Below are positions 1 through 9,646 of a DNA stretch of 64,000 nt, piece after piece. The position numbers were made by a program, and so were the translations under genes. This stretch comes from Mycobacteroides salmoniphilum (lineage in GTDB: Bacteria; Actinomycetota; Actinomycetes; Mycobacteriales; Mycobacteriaceae): NCBI RefSeq assembly GCF_004924335.1, contig NZ_CP024633.1:2542001-2606000 (forward strand). Direction: 5' to 3'. Within the stretch, counting starts at the first letter, position 1. Every line of letters starts with the position of its first letter. The notes below the pieces were generated by a model. It did no database searches. It was not told the origin of the DNA and saw nothing but the letters and a program-made list of their open reading frames with translations.

Positions 1-389
1 TCGTGGTCGCGGGTGTGGGCCTGGGCCTGGTGATCGGCCCGCTCTCCTCGGCCGCGCTACGCGTGGTGCCCGCGGTGCAACACGGCATTGCGTCTGCGCT
101 GGTGGTGGTGGCCCGGATGACGGGCATGCTGATCGGGATGGCGGCCCTCGGAGGCTGGGGCATTCACCGCTTCTACCAGAATTTCGACGCGCTGGCCGCT
201 CAGGAGCCCAAGCCAGAAGGAAAGCCGAATCTCCTTGTGCTGCAACAACAGCTGTTGGACCGATCCATTCACGCCTACAGTCAGATGTACAGCGAGATGT
301 TCGCGATTACGGCAGTCGTCTGCGTGATTGGTGCGGCCATCGCGATATTCGTTGGTTCACAACGCAACTCGGGGGACGAGGCTCAGTAG
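1..389 (+). CDS. MFS drug-efflux transporter, C-terminal fragment (P55/Rv1410c-like)
   Basis: Only the last ~129 residues are present; the gene enters from beyond the left edge, so the GTG at position 3 is not a real start. The fragment holds the last two or three hydrophobic transmembrane segments with a charged loop between them, typical of a DHA2-type major facilitator. Its position, convergent with ribD, is that of the mycobacterial P55 efflux pump (Rv1410c), which works with lipoprotein LprG; that assignment rests on synteny. The last 33 bases overlap the 3' end of ribD on the other strand. Confidence 0.75.
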   Translation, partial: VVAGVGLGLVIGPLSSAALRVVPAVQHGIASALVVVARMTGMLIGMAALGGWGIHRFYQNFDALAAQEPKPEGKPNLLVLQQQLLDRSIHAYSQMYSEMFAITAVVCVIGAAIAIFVGSQRNSGDEAQ

Positions 390-1379
390 CACATCGGGCC
401 CCATGCGCTCGATGTGGTCGTACTCCCAGCGCAGCGCGCGCGACAGGGTGGTGACGCCCACGTCCTCCACGGCGGGGACGTTGCCACCCAAGAGCATCGG
501 GGCGAGGTAGGCCAGGATCCGGTCCACCAGACCGGCGCGCAAAAAGGCCCCGGCCAGCGTCGGTCCACCCTCCAGAAAGACGTCGGTGCGGTCCCCCAGG
601 GCCGCAATCACCTCGGCCGGGTCGTGCGTCCGGATCACCATGGTGTGTGAGTCGTCGTTCAATACCTTGGCGTCCGAGGAGACCTCGCGCATACCGACAA
701 CGACGCGTAGTGGCTGGTGCGGGCACAACACGTTCTCGGGAGTGCGTGCGGTGAGCTGCGGGTCGTCGGCGAACACGGTGCCGGTGCCCACCAGAACAGC
801 ATCGGCGAACGCTCTGCGCCGATGCACGTCGGCCCGCGACTGCTCGCTGGTGATCCATTGACTGGTGCCGTCATTGGCGGCACTGCGCCCATCGACACTG
901 GCACCGTACTTCCAGGTGACATGGGGGCGCCCGGTGCGTTGTTTGTGCAGCCATTCTCGCAGGGGTCCCGCAGCGACCCTGTCGGCAGCGACGCCGCCAA
1001 GGACCTCAACACCCAACGCGCGCAAGCGCTCGGCTCCCCCGGCTGCCTGCGGATTCGGGTCGGCGACGGCGTAGACGACACGTGAAACGCCTGCCACTGC
1101 AAGCGCATCCACACATGGCCCGGTTCTCCCCTGGTGATTGCACGGCTCCAGAGTGACGACGGCAGTACCACCTGCCGCGGCATCACCGGCCTGGGCCAGC
1201 GCCACCACCTCGGCGTGCTCCTGCCCGGGCGGGCGGGTACCGCCTACCCCGGCGACCACCCCTGATACATCCAGGATCACCGCGCCCACAGGCGGATTCG
1301 GATAGGTACTGCCCTTGACCTCCTCCGCGGCCCGGATAGCCAGATCCATGGCGGCATCGAGACCGATCGGGTTGGTCAT
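357..1379 (-). CDS. ribD: Bifunctional diaminohydroxyphosphoribosylaminopyrimidine deaminase / 5-amino-6-(5-phosphoribosylamino)uracil reductase
   Basis: Catalyses the second and third steps of riboflavin synthesis. The 340-residue product has an N-terminal zinc deaminase domain (residues ~1-145) with HAE and PCNHQGRTGPC zinc/active-site motifs, and a C-terminal reductase domain with LVGTGT and EGGPTLAG motifs. The ATG at 1379 is chosen because it begins MTNPIGLDAAM, the usual N-terminus, and lies one base after the rpe stop; a longer in-frame ORF to 1541 would run deep into rpe. It is the last gene of an rsmB-rpe-ribD run, as in M. tuberculosis (ribG). Confidence 0.95.
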   Translation of the reverse strand: MTNPIGLDAAMDLAIRAAEEVKGSTYPNPPVGAVILDVSGVVAGVGGTRPPGQEHAEVVALAQAGDAAAGGTAVVTLEPCNHQGRTGPCVDALAVAGVSRVVYAVADPNPQAAGGAERLRALGVEVLGGVAADRVAAGPLREWLHKQRTGRPHVTWKYGASVDGRSAANDGTSQWITSEQSRADVHRRRAFADAVLVGTGTVFADDPQLTARTPENVLCPHQPLRVVVGMREVSSDAKVLNDDSHTMVIRTHDPAEVIAALGDRTDVFLEGGPTLAGAFLRAGLVDRILAYLAPMLLGGNVPAVEDVGVTTLSRALRWEYDHIERMGPDVLLSLVPRVAL

Positions 1380-1380
1380 A

Positions 1381-2064
1381 TCAGCGGGCCAAATGTGTTG
1401 CTGCCCTGGCGGCTTGTTCACGCAGCGCCCGCACCGCCGCTTGGGGGTCCTGCGCGCCATACACAGCCGAACCCGCAACGAAACAGTCGACACCCGCCTC
1501 GGCGGCTTGCTCGATGGTGTCGGCGTTGATACCGCCGTCAATCTCCACGAGCACGGTCAGCTCGCCGGAGTCGACGAGCTTACGCACCGCACGCACCTTC
1601 TCGAGTACGCCCGCAATGAATGACTGTCCGCCAAATCCTGGTTCCACCGACATCACCAACAGCGTGTCAAAGTCCTTGAGCACCTCTAGATATGGATCCA
1701 GGGGTGTGCCCGGCTTGATGCTGAGGCCGGCCTTGGCGCCCGCGGCACGAATATCACGGGCAACGGCGACGGGATTATCCGTGGCCTCAGCGTGGAAGGT
1801 CACATTATGCGCGCCCGCCTCGGCGTATCCGGGTGCCCAACGATCAGGGTTGTCGATCATCAGGTGGCAATCGATGGGGATATCGGTTGCGGCCAACAGG
1901 CTGTCGACAACAGGAAGGCCCAGCGTCAAATTGGGTACGAAGTGCCCGTCCATGACGTCCACATGCAACCAGTCGGCCCCTTCCACGGCCGCCATCTCGT
2001 CGGCAAGACGTGCGAAGTCGGCGGACAGGATCGATGGGGCGATCATGGGAGCGCGGTGAGACAT
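1381..2064 (-). CDS. rpe: Ribulose-phosphate 3-epimerase
   Basis: Interconverts ribulose 5-phosphate and xylulose 5-phosphate in the pentose phosphate pathway. 227 residues, a TIM-barrel with the family signature [12 protein letters not shown] near residue 40, the metal-binding CHLMI segment, the [10 protein letters not shown] phosphate loop and EIDGGI near residue 175. Start taken at [16 protein letters not shown]; the open frame extends to 2205 but the extra part has no family resemblance. It lies 22 bases after rsmB and one base before ribD, so the three are probably co-transcribed. Confidence 0.95.
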   Translation of the reverse strand: MSHRAPMIAPSILSADFARLADEMAAVEGADWLHVDVMDGHFVPNLTLGLPVVDSLLAATDIPIDCHLMIDNPDRWAPGYAEAGAHNVTFHAEATDNPVAVARDIRAAGAKAGLSIKPGTPLDPYLEVLKDFDTLLVMSVEPGFGGQSFIAGVLEKVRAVRKLVDSGELTVLVEIDGGINADTIEQAAEAGVDCFVAGSAVYGAQDPQAAVRALREQAARAATHLAR

Positions 2065-2086
2065 GCCGTTCAGCTTATGTGCCGCT

Positions 2087-3490
2087 TCATGCGTGTTTGC
2101 GCAGGAGGGCGGTGAACATCGCGTCGGTGCCGTGCCGGTGCGGCCACAACTGCACCGCATCGGTATCGCCGAGCCTGTCCACACCGGGGAACACCGTCCG
2201 GGCATCCTCGGCGGTCACCGGGTGACGCCGCACGGCATCGGAGACCACACCCACTGTTTCCGCCAGGTGCGGCGAACAGGTGCTGTACACGATGATGCCG
2301 CCCGGTCGAGTCAATTCGATAGCGCTGGAGAGTAATTCGCGTTGCAACTTGACCAGCGCCGGGATATCGCCCGGTTGGCGCCGCCAGCGAGCCTCCGGGC
2401 GGCGGCGCAGCGCACCGAGCCCCGTGCACGGTGCGTCAACCAGCACGCGGTCGAAGGACGCCGGCGGCAGCCCGCTCTCACGCCCATCCGCGGTGAGCAC
2501 CGTCACCGGCAGGGATTTCGTGGCGGTCGCCACCAACCCGGCCCGGTGTGCAGCGATCTCGACGGCCGTGACATGGGCACCACACTCGGCCGCCAGCGCC
2601 CCCAACAAAGCCGTCTTGCCACCCGGCCCGGCACACAGGTCAAGCCATCGTTCGTCGGTACCGTCGAGTGGAGCCAGCGCTGTCGCGCGCGCGACCAGCT
2701 GGCTGCCTTCGTCTTGTACCTGCGCCAGGCCGTCGCGGAGGGCCTCCAATCGGCCCGGGTTTCCGCCGGGTAGGTACACCGCGTAGGGCGAGTAGCGGCC
2801 GACGGTGCCGCCCACCTCTTCGGCCAGCGTCTCCGCATCCATGTGCCCCGGACGTGCGGCGAGGTGAACGACAGGGCGCTCATCGTCACTGGCGAGCACG
2901 TCGCCAAGCTCAGCGGCCGCTGGGCCCAGCGCATCGGAAAACGCCTGAGCAATCCACCGCGGGTGGGCGGTCGCGAAGGCGAGTCGGCCGATCCTGTCGG
3001 ATTCCGGCGGTGCCAACTCCTGTACCCATTCATGCTCGCTACGACGGGAGATGGTCCGCAGTACCGCGTTTACGAAACCTGCCCTGCCCTGGTCGAATTC
3101 GACGGCTACGGCATCAACTGTGGTGGACAGCGCGGCATGGGGTTCCACGCGGGTGCGCAGCAGCTGATAGGCACCCAGCCGCAGCGGATCGAGCAACCCC
3201 TCGTCCACCTGGTCGATCGAGCGGCCCGCGGCCGATGCGATCACCGCATCGAGAAGGCCACGGGCCCTCGATGTTCCATAGGTGAGCTCGGTGGCGAAGG
3301 CGGCATCGCGCCCGGATATCCCGCGCTCACGCAGCAATGCGGGCAGGGCCAGATTGGCGTACGCGTCGTTACGCGATACCGCGCGCAGCACATCGAGCGC
3401 TGCCTGCCGTGCCGGATCAAGCTTGCGGCGCGCGCGCTCGGGCGGACGTGCGTCCTGGTTGGGCCGCCTACGCGGCGGTCGTGTGCTCAC
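2087..3490 (-). CDS. rsmB: 16S rRNA (cytosine-5)-methyltransferase RsmB/Fmu
   Basis: SAM-dependent RNA methyltransferase of 467 residues. The first ~60 residues are Arg/Lys-rich, followed by a NusB-like RNA-binding domain (~30-165) and a Rossmann methyltransferase domain with the CAGPGGK SAM loop, DAPCTG (cysteine of motif IV) and YSTCS (catalytic cysteine of motif VI). It overlaps the end of fmt by four bases (ATGA), indicating translational coupling; the fmt-rsmB pairing is conserved in mycobacteria (Rv1406-Rv1407). Confidence 0.95.
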   Translation of the reverse strand: MSTRPPRRRPNQDARPPERARRKLDPARQAALDVLRAVSRNDAYANLALPALLRERGISGRDAAFATELTYGTSRARGLLDAVIASAAGRSIDQVDEGLLDPLRLGAYQLLRTRVEPHAALSTTVDAVAVEFDQGRAGFVNAVLRTISRRSEHEWVQELAPPESDRIGRLAFATAHPRWIAQAFSDALGPAAAELGDVLASDDERPVVHLAARPGHMDAETLAEEVGGTVGRYSPYAVYLPGGNPGRLEALRDGLAQVQDEGSQLVARATALAPLDGTDERWLDLCAGPGGKTALLGALAAECGAHVTAVEIAAHRAGLVATATKSLPVTVLTADGRESGLPPASFDRVLVDAPCTGLGALRRRPEARWRRQPGDIPALVKLQRELLSSAIELTRPGGIIVYSTCSPHLAETVGVVSDAVRRHPVTAEDARTVFPGVDRLGDTDAVQLWPHRHGTDAMFTALLRKHA

Positions 3491-4419
3491 AGTGCGCGAA
3501 CCTCCGCATCCAGTCTGGCGCCGCGCGCCCAGTCGACAGCGTTCATCAGCTTCTTCCCTTGGGGTTGCACCTCGTTGAGTGCGATCGCCGTCGTGCCGGT
3601 GCCCACCAGCACGTCACGCTTGCGGACCGCGACCGCTCCTGGCGACAGTTGTTCGGCCTGCTCGTCAAGATCGACTCGCACCGGCCCTACCTTGACCCGT
3701 GTCTCGCCGATAGTTGTCCAGGCGCCGGGCTCGGGAGTCATGGCTCGCACATGGCGGTCGATCGCACGGGCTGGAAGCTCCCATCGGATACGCGCCTGTT
3801 CCACGGTGATCTTCGGTGCGGTGCTCACCCCGTCAGCCACCTGCGGAACGGCCACCAGTGCCCCTTCTTCGATCCCGTCCATTGTCGATTCAAGAAGGCC
3901 CGCACCCGATTCGGCGAGCCTGCTCAGCAATGCACCAGCAGTGTCCCCTGCGGTGATCCGCTCGGTGACCACGCCATAGACGGGTCCACTGTCCAAGGCG
4001 GACTCGATAAGAAACGTGGTGGCACCGGTTATCTCGTCACCGGCCGCGATGGATGCTTGTACGGGCGCGGCGCCGCGCCAGGCGGGCAACAGCGAGAAAT
4101 GCAGATTCACCCAGCCGTGCGCGGGCACGGCGAGCAACTCGGGTTTCAGGAGGGCGCCGTAGGCGACCACCGCGCAGCAGTCCGGAGCGAGTTCAGCGAG
4201 CTCACTGACGAATTCGGGGTCGTTCGGGCGCGATGGCGTAAGCACGGCGAGCCCATGCTCGTGGGCCAACTCGGCCACCGGCGACGCTGCGGAGGCTCGT
4301 CCCCTGCCCGCGCGGGCGTCGGGCCGGGTCAGTACCGCAACCACCTCATGGCGGGAGGCCAACAGCCTTCGCAGGGACGGCAACGCCGGGGCCGGAGTAC
4401 CGGCGAACACTATGCGCAC
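3487..4419 (-). CDS. fmt: Methionyl-tRNA formyltransferase
   Basis: Formylates initiator Met-tRNA using 10-formyl-tetrahydrofolate. 310 residues, normal for the family. The N-terminal formyltransferase domain begins MRIVFAGTP and carries the folate/catalytic segment [15 protein letters not shown] (residues ~105-120); the C-terminal ~100 residues form the tRNA-binding OB-like domain. It is the first gene of the fmt-rsmB-rpe-ribD run and is divergent from the TetR gene at 4548. Confidence 0.95.
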   Translation of the reverse strand: MRIVFAGTPAPALPSLRRLLASRHEVVAVLTRPDARAGRGRASAASPVAELAHEHGLAVLTPSRPNDPEFVSELAELAPDCCAVVAYGALLKPELLAVPAHGWVNLHFSLLPAWRGAAPVQASIAAGDEITGATTFLIESALDSGPVYGVVTERITAGDTAGALLSRLAESGAGLLESTMDGIEEGALVAVPQVADGVSTAPKITVEQARIRWELPARAIDRHVRAMTPEPGAWTTIGETRVKVGPVRVDLDEQAEQLSPGAVAVRKRDVLVGTGTTAIALNEVQPQGKKLMNAVDWARGARLDAEVRAL

Positions 4420-4547
4420 CGAGTCAGTCTAGGAAGGATGCGCCGTCCACATCGAATCACCGGTGGGCGGACAGAGCGCGGGGTGGCCCCTTGCGTTCGC
4501 CGAGGATACCGATCACGAGTCTGGATACATCCGATACCATAATCTTG

Positions 4548-5165
4548 ATGGCTACCAGAGGACGAGGCCGGCCGAGTGGCGCGCCCTACGATCGCAAGTT
4601 GCGAACAGAGGACCTACTCGACGCCGCGGAGCGCGCGATTCGCAACAGCGGGGGCTCCGTGTCCATTGCGGAGGTCGCCAGGGAGGCAGGATTCGCCCGA
4701 TCCGCTTGCTATGCGATCTTTCCCACCAAGGCGGATCTGCTGCGTGCGTTGAGTCGCCGTCACGCCGATCGGCTGATCACCGGTTCGTGGCGAGACAGCA
4801 TGGTCGGCGATATACGCGATCAAACCCGGGCATTTGCCGACATCGTTATCGACTGGATCACTGCGGAACCGGAGCTCTACGTCGCGCTCGATCGCGACCT
4901 CACTGCGCAGGAGAGGCTCGATCACGGGGTCTTCGACCTCATCGCGCAGGTGACCGAAGAGCATTTGCAGGCCGAGTTCCCCGGCGCACACATGCAGCAG
5001 CTGGCGCCCATCTGGTCGCGGCTCGCGGTCGGCGGCGTGCTCATGACCATCAACTGGTGGACAAACACCAGCGATATGAGCCGCGAGGAGCTCCTCGGCT
5101 ACATCGTCGACACTTTCGCCCACGGTATCGGTGGCGGCCCCGCGCTCACCGCCGCTAATGCCTGA
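4548..5165 (+). CDS. TetR/AcrR family transcriptional regulator
   Basis: 205 residues with an N-terminal helix-turn-helix (~20-65; VSIAEVAREAGFARSACYAIF is the recognition region) and a C-terminal ligand/dimerisation domain resembling TetR_C groups with WxxN segments. The ATG at 4548 follows a good -10-like CATAAT (4538-4543) by only a few bases, so the message may be leaderless. Three GATAC(C/A) copies at ~4504, 4524 and 4533 precede it and could be an operator. Target genes are unknown; it is divergent from fmt and convergent with priA. Confidence 0.8.
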   Translation: MATRGRGRPSGAPYDRKLRTEDLLDAAERAIRNSGGSVSIAEVAREAGFARSACYAIFPTKADLLRALSRRHADRLITGSWRDSMVGDIRDQTRAFADIVIDWITAEPELYVALDRDLTAQERLDHGVFDLIAQVTEEHLQAEFPGAHMQQLAPIWSRLAVGGVLMTINWWTNTSDMSREELLGYIVDTFAHGIGGGPALTAANA

Positions 5166-5176
5166 CGTTCGCCGGA

Positions 5177-7183
5177 TCAACCCACGTGGAGCGGATCGAT
5201 CTGGACTCTGACGGGCTCGGCCTCGCGTCGCGCACTCAGCGTTGCCACTCCCCGGCGCAAAGCCGCGGCCATCTCAAGTCCCGCGGTGCGTTCGACCCGA
5301 ATGAGCATGCGCACCACCTCGACGCCATCGGATATCCCGGCCGGGCGTCGCGCCCCCACCGGTAGATCCACGGGTCCCAGCAGCTCGGCTCCCTCGGGAA
5401 GATCGGCACTGTCGACGAGGGCCGCCACCGCCGCGGCGGGCCCGTCGATGGCCGCGATATGTACCTGGGGCGGCAAGCCGACCTCCGCACGCGCCGCCAG
5501 TTCGGCGGCGGCATGCGCCACCGGATCCCACCGGATCAGTGCCTGCACCGTCGGCAGGGTCGAATCCGCGACGACAACGACGGTTCCGCCTTCGTCACCT
5601 CCGCGCACCAGCGCGGCGGCAGCCATCCACTTACGCAAGGTGTCTTCCGCGGCACGTAGGTCCTGACGGCCGAGCAACGCCCACGCATCCAGGAGCAGTG
5701 CCGCGCCATATCCGTTGGGCGTCAGGGGTTCTGCCCCGGGTGTGCACACCACCAGGCTCGGCGGCCCGGTGACGGTGCTGTGCACCTCGCCGCCGCCGGA
5801 TGTCACCACCGGAACTCCCGGCAATGCCCTGCCGAGCTCCTCGGCCGTCCTGCGCGCGCCCACCACCACCGCACGCACCGCGCCCGAACCACACCGGGTA
5901 CAGCGCAGGTCGGCGTCGACGCGTCCGCACCAGCGACAGCTGGGGCTCGAGGTGTCACTTGGTCCTTCCAGCGCCAGTGGGCCGGTGCAGTGACGACACC
6001 GCGCGACAGTCCGGCAGCGGGTGCAGGCCAACGCCGGCACGTACCCGCGGCGCGGCACCTGTACGAGCACCGAATGCCCGCGCTTCAACGCATCCCGCGC
6101 GGCGGCCAGTGCCACCATGGGGAGCCGAGCCGAACGGGCCGCCGGATCGCGTTCCTGCGCATATCCGCTGTCGTCGAGGGCACTGATCCGGGCGGAGGCT
6201 TTGCGCACCACCGCACGGGCGGCGACCAGGTCATGAGCCCAGCCGCTCTCCACGAGTGCCTGAGACTCGGCCGTGCGCGCATACCCACCGATCACCGCGG
6301 CACACCGCAGCTGATGCGCACGCAGCATCGCCACCTCGCGGGCGTGCGGATAGGGAGAACGGGGCTCGGCGAGGTTGTCATCGCCGTCGTCCCACACCAT
6401 CACCAGCCCCACATCGGATACGGGCGCGAACACCGCAGCCCGGGTACCGATCACCACCGCCGCGTCTCCACGCAGAACCGCCAGCCAGCGCCGATATCGC
6501 TCGGCGGGGCCGAGTTCCGCCGAAAGGGCGATGACGCGTTGTGCACCAATATGTTTCACACATTCAGCCGCCAACGCATCGATATCGCGCTGATCCGGGA
6601 CGACCGCGAGCACTCCCCTGCCGGTGTTCACCGTGGCCACCGCGGCCTCGGCGAGCCGGGTGCACCAGGCCTCACCGGGCAGTGCCTGCCACACTGCGCG
6701 CGCGGCGCGGCCCTGCGAGAGTGCCTCGAGAAATCGTTCGCCACGTTGATAGCGGCCCCAACCCGTGCCATCGACCTGCGCAGCCACGACATCATCGGCC
6801 GGCGCCGCGCGGATTTCCTTCTCAACGCGCGCGTGACGAGGCGGCAGCGCCAGGCGCAGCACGTCGGCGCGGGTTCCCGCATATCGGGCCGCCACCGCGT
6901 CCACGAGCCTGCGCACTTCCGGCGTCAGTACCCGCGTGGGCGATACGACGCGATCCAGCCACCCGAGCTTGCCGGGGTGATCGGTTTCCGAGCGGCGTTC
7001 CAGCACGATCGCGTCGACCAGCCGACCGTGGAATCGCACCCGCACCCGCACTCCGGGCTGGGCATCGTCGGATTGCTCCGCCGACACCAAGTAGTCGAAC
7101 TCCCGATCCAGATGAGGCACGGTGAGCAGCGGCAGTACCCGAGCAACCGGCTCGTGCTCGGCCACTACCCGCGTCGCAGTCAC
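5177..7183 (-). CDS. priA: PriA-like primosomal protein N' lacking helicase motifs
   Basis: 668 residues. The N-terminal 3'-end DNA-binding domain (VLPLLTVPHLDREFDYLV) and the zinc-binding cysteine cluster (CTRCRTVARCRHC, CRWCG, CTRCG at ~385-435) are intact. The helicase core is degenerate: where PriA has a GxxGSGKTE Walker A loop this protein reads LPGEAWCTRLAE (~residue 170), and the DEAH-type Walker B is WDDGDDN. This matches mycobacterial PriA (Rv1402), so it is probably a structural restart factor rather than an active helicase. Convergent with the TetR gene, 11 bases apart. Confidence 0.9.
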   Translation of the reverse strand: MTATRVVAEHEPVARVLPLLTVPHLDREFDYLVSAEQSDDAQPGVRVRVRFHGRLVDAIVLERRSETDHPGKLGWLDRVVSPTRVLTPEVRRLVDAVAARYAGTRADVLRLALPPRHARVEKEIRAAPADDVVAAQVDGTGWGRYQRGERFLEALSQGRAARAVWQALPGEAWCTRLAEAAVATVNTGRGVLAVVPDQRDIDALAAECVKHIGAQRVIALSAELGPAERYRRWLAVLRGDAAVVIGTRAAVFAPVSDVGLVMVWDDGDDNLAEPRSPYPHAREVAMLRAHQLRCAAVIGGYARTAESQALVESGWAHDLVAARAVVRKASARISALDDSGYAQERDPAARSARLPMVALAAARDALKRGHSVLVQVPRRGYVPALACTRCRTVARCRHCTGPLALEGPSDTSSPSCRWCGRVDADLRCTRCGSGAVRAVVVGARRTAEELGRALPGVPVVTSGGGEVHSTVTGPPSLVVCTPGAEPLTPNGYGAALLLDAWALLGRQDLRAAEDTLRKWMAAAALVRGGDEGGTVVVVADSTLPTVQALIRWDPVAHAAAELAARAEVGLPPQVHIAAIDGPAAAVAALVDSADLPEGAELLGPVDLPVGARRPAGISDGVEVVRMLIRVERTAGLEMAAALRRGVATLSARREAEPVRVQIDPLHVG

Positions 7184-7240
7184 CTGGTGGTTCTAGCAGA
7201 CGCCCCCGACTCGCAGGTCAGCACCCGATACAGTGACGAC

Positions 7241-8212
7241 ATGACCGATTCTGTCGCTCTTCACGCAAGCGGCTCATCGCACGCCGAACCGAGCATCGAC
7301 CCGATCATCCTCAAGATCCTGGAAGCTGTTCCGATTCAGCTCGTTTCGCCGGACGGGCCGCAGGCTTCCCGGGACGCCTACCGGGCAATCGCCACCGCGC
7401 GCCCGCCGTGGATCGAGGTCGCCAAGGTGGAGGACCGCACCATCCCCGGCCCCGCCGGTGAGATACCGGTACGGATCTACTCCCCGTCCGCGGACGGGGT
7501 ACACCCGGTGTTCGTGCTGATCCACGGGGGTGGATGGGTGATCGGCGACCTGGATACCCACGATGCGGTCGGCCGGGCGGCGGCCGTACAGGCCGACGCC
7601 GTGGTGGTGTCGGTGGACTATCGACTGGCGCCCGAACACCCGTATCCGGCCGCGGTCGAGGACTGCTGGGCCGCGTTGCAATGGGTGCACGAACATGCCG
7701 CCGACATAGGTGGCGACCCGGATCGCCTTGCCGTCGGCGGCGATTCCGCCGGCGGAAACCTCTCCGCGGTACTCGCCCAGCTGGCCCGCGATAACGGCAT
7801 TGCGCTGGCCTTCCAGGTGCTGTGGTACCCGGCCACCACCTTCGACGTGACGCTGCCATCGATGATCGAGAACGCCGAGGCACCCGTCCTGGACGTCAAG
7901 GCGGTCGCCGGGCTGAGCAAGTGGTATCTCGGGGACACCAATCCCGCCACCGCGGGCCCGACGCTGGTCCCGGCCCGCGCAGAGAGCTTCGAGGGGCTTG
8001 CCCCGGCGTTCATCGGCACCGCCCAGTTCGATCCGCTGCGCGACGACGGCGCCAAGTACGCCGAACTGCTCAGCGGCGCCGGCGTGCCGGTCGAGCTGCA
8101 CAACGCCCCCACCCTGATCCACGGCTACCTGGGTTACGCCGATATCGTGCCTGCCGCCACCGAAGAGCGGGACCGGTCACTGGCCGCTCTCAGGGCCGCG
8201 CTGCACGGCTAG
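7241..8212 (+). CDS. Alpha/beta-hydrolase esterase/lipase, HSL (Lip) family
   Basis: 323 residues. It has the hormone-sensitive-lipase oxyanion motif HGGGW (~residues 94-98), the nucleophile elbow GGDSAGG (~residues 168-174), and a C-terminal HGYLG histidine region, so it should hydrolyse short- to medium-chain carboxylic esters. Start is the ATG at 7241 (MTDSVALHASG); the same frame is open far upstream but that part is the shadow of priA. Resembles the mycobacterial LipH/LipN group. Its last 36 bases overlap the permease gene on the opposite strand. Confidence 0.9.
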   Translation: MTDSVALHASGSSHAEPSIDPIILKILEAVPIQLVSPDGPQASRDAYRAIATARPPWIEVAKVEDRTIPGPAGEIPVRIYSPSADGVHPVFVLIHGGGWVIGDLDTHDAVGRAAAVQADAVVVSVDYRLAPEHPYPAAVEDCWAALQWVHEHAADIGGDPDRLAVGGDSAGGNLSAVLAQLARDNGIALAFQVLWYPATTFDVTLPSMIENAEAPVLDVKAVAGLSKWYLGDTNPATAGPTLVPARAESFEGLAPAFIGTAQFDPLRDDGAKYAELLSGAGVPVELHNAPTLIHGYLGYADIVPAATEERDRSLAALRAALHG

Positions 8213-9646
8213 CCTCACGCGGGACATGCTCAGCACGTACATCAGCCCGCCTCCCAACAGCGCCCCGGCCGGCCACGACAAAGCGGTCAGGCTCTGTGAC
8301 GAGGGCAAGAGAGCGAGAGCGACCGCCGCGGCACCCGAAACGGCCAGCGCGATCAGTGCCGCGGGGTTGAACCCACGGATGTAGTAGTAGGCGCCCTCGG
8401 TGGACTCGGAGTACAGGTCGGCAGTGTTGGTGCGCTGGCGACGCAGCAGGTAGTAGTCCACGACGAGGATCCCGAACACCGGCCCCATCAGCGCGCCCAC
8501 CCCACCGAGGAAGTACACGATGGCAGCCTCATTCCCCCAGATGTTCCAGGGCAGCACGACGACCGACAGGACCGCGGTGATGATGCCCCCGGTGCGAAAC
8601 GAGATGTACTTCGGTGCGACGTTGGAGATGTCGTAGGACGGTGAGACGAAGTTGAGCACCACGTTGATGCCCACAGTGGCGATCGCGAAGAAAACCGCCG
8701 CGACCATCACGATGGCATCCGAATCGATATCGGCGACCAGCTCTACCGGATCGGTCATCGCACTGCCGTACTTCTTCAGCGCAGCAAGCGAAATGACGAT
8801 CGAGATCACCACAAACGCGGTCTCGTTGAGCGGGATACCCAGGGCATTCCCGCGCAAGATCGCCCCGCGGCTGGGTGCGAACCGGGCGAAGTCCGCGTAG
8901 TTGACCAAGGGACCGGCCATAAAGGCGACCATCAGAAACGCCACTCCGGTGAAGGCAAGCACCGTGGCCCCAGGTGTGAGCGGCGCCCCGACGCGGGCAC
9001 CGAAGTCGATGCTCCAGTCCACACTGGCCAGCATCCATATCGCCAGGGCGATCATCCCGATCCACACGACCGGGCCGGCGACATCGGAGGCCTTGCGGAC
9101 TATCTCCATGCCGTAGTTGAGGATCAGCAGCTGCACGGTCCACAGCGTCAGGAAGGCGGCCCACCCCAGTGCGTGCAGGCCCAAGAACGTCGGCTCGGTC
9201 CACGCCCGCAGCCCGGGATCCAACCGCAAAAGCAGCACGATGACCGCTGTGGACGCCAGGTAGGTCTGGATTCCGTACCAGAGAATCGCGACCAGCCCGC
9301 GCAGCAGAGCCGGGACATTGGCACCGAAGACCCCGAATGTGGCACGCGCGAACACCGGGAACGGCACTCCTAGCCGTTGGCCGGCGATCCCGATCAGGTT
9401 GCTCCCGAACCAAAGCACGAGCACCCCGGTGAAAAGCGCCAACAGGGTCTGCCAGCCCGTGAGTCCCAGCGCCAACATGCCGACGGCGAAGCCGTAGCTG
9501 CCCAGACTGTGCGCCGAGGTCATCCACAGACAGAAGATGTCCCAGGTGCGCCAGGTCGCCTGTGCCGCGGTGGTGGGCGCCAGGTCCGCGTTACTCAGCC
9601 GGCCCGCAGCCGCTACCGGCGTGAGCTCCCCCTCTGCCGTCGCCAT
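8177..9646 (-). CDS. NCS1-family nucleobase/hydantoin permease
   Basis: 489 residues with about twelve hydrophobic segments and an NCS1-type N-terminus (NADLAPTTAAQATWRTWDIF, then GSYGFAVGM). NCS1 proteins carry cytosine, uracil, allantoin, hydantoins or thiamine; beside dihydropyrimidinase and beta-ureidopropionase, a pyrimidine or hydantoin substrate is the natural inference. The start codon shares one base with the stop of the upstream oxidoreductase (TGATG), so it is the translationally coupled last gene of the four-gene operon. Confidence 0.88.
   Translation of the reverse strand: MATAEGELTPVAAAGRLSNADLAPTTAAQATWRTWDIFCLWMTSAHSLGSYGFAVGMLALGLTGWQTLLALFTGVLVLWFGSNLIGIAGQRLGVPFPVFARATFGVFGANVPALLRGLVAILWYGIQTYLASTAVIVLLLRLDPGLRAWTEPTFLGLHALGWAAFLTLWTVQLLILNYGMEIVRKASDVAGPVVWIGMIALAIWMLASVDWSIDFGARVGAPLTPGATVLAFTGVAFLMVAFMAGPLVNYADFARFAPSRGAILRGNALGIPLNETAFVVISIVISLAALKKYGSAMTDPVELVADIDSDAIVMVAAVFFAIATVGINVVLNFVSPSYDISNVAPKYISFRTGGIITAVLSVVVLPWNIWGNEAAIVYFLGGVGALMGPVFGILVVDYYLLRRQRTNTADLYSESTEGAYYYIRGFNPAALIALAVSGAAAVALALLPSSQSLTALSWPAGALLGGGLMYVLSMSRVRLAVQRGPESGQ

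Noticed and set aside
5780..7240. Long N-terminal extension of the HSL esterase frame
   Set aside because: It is antisense to priA and shows no family similarity; the esterase begins at 7241 with a normal N-terminus.
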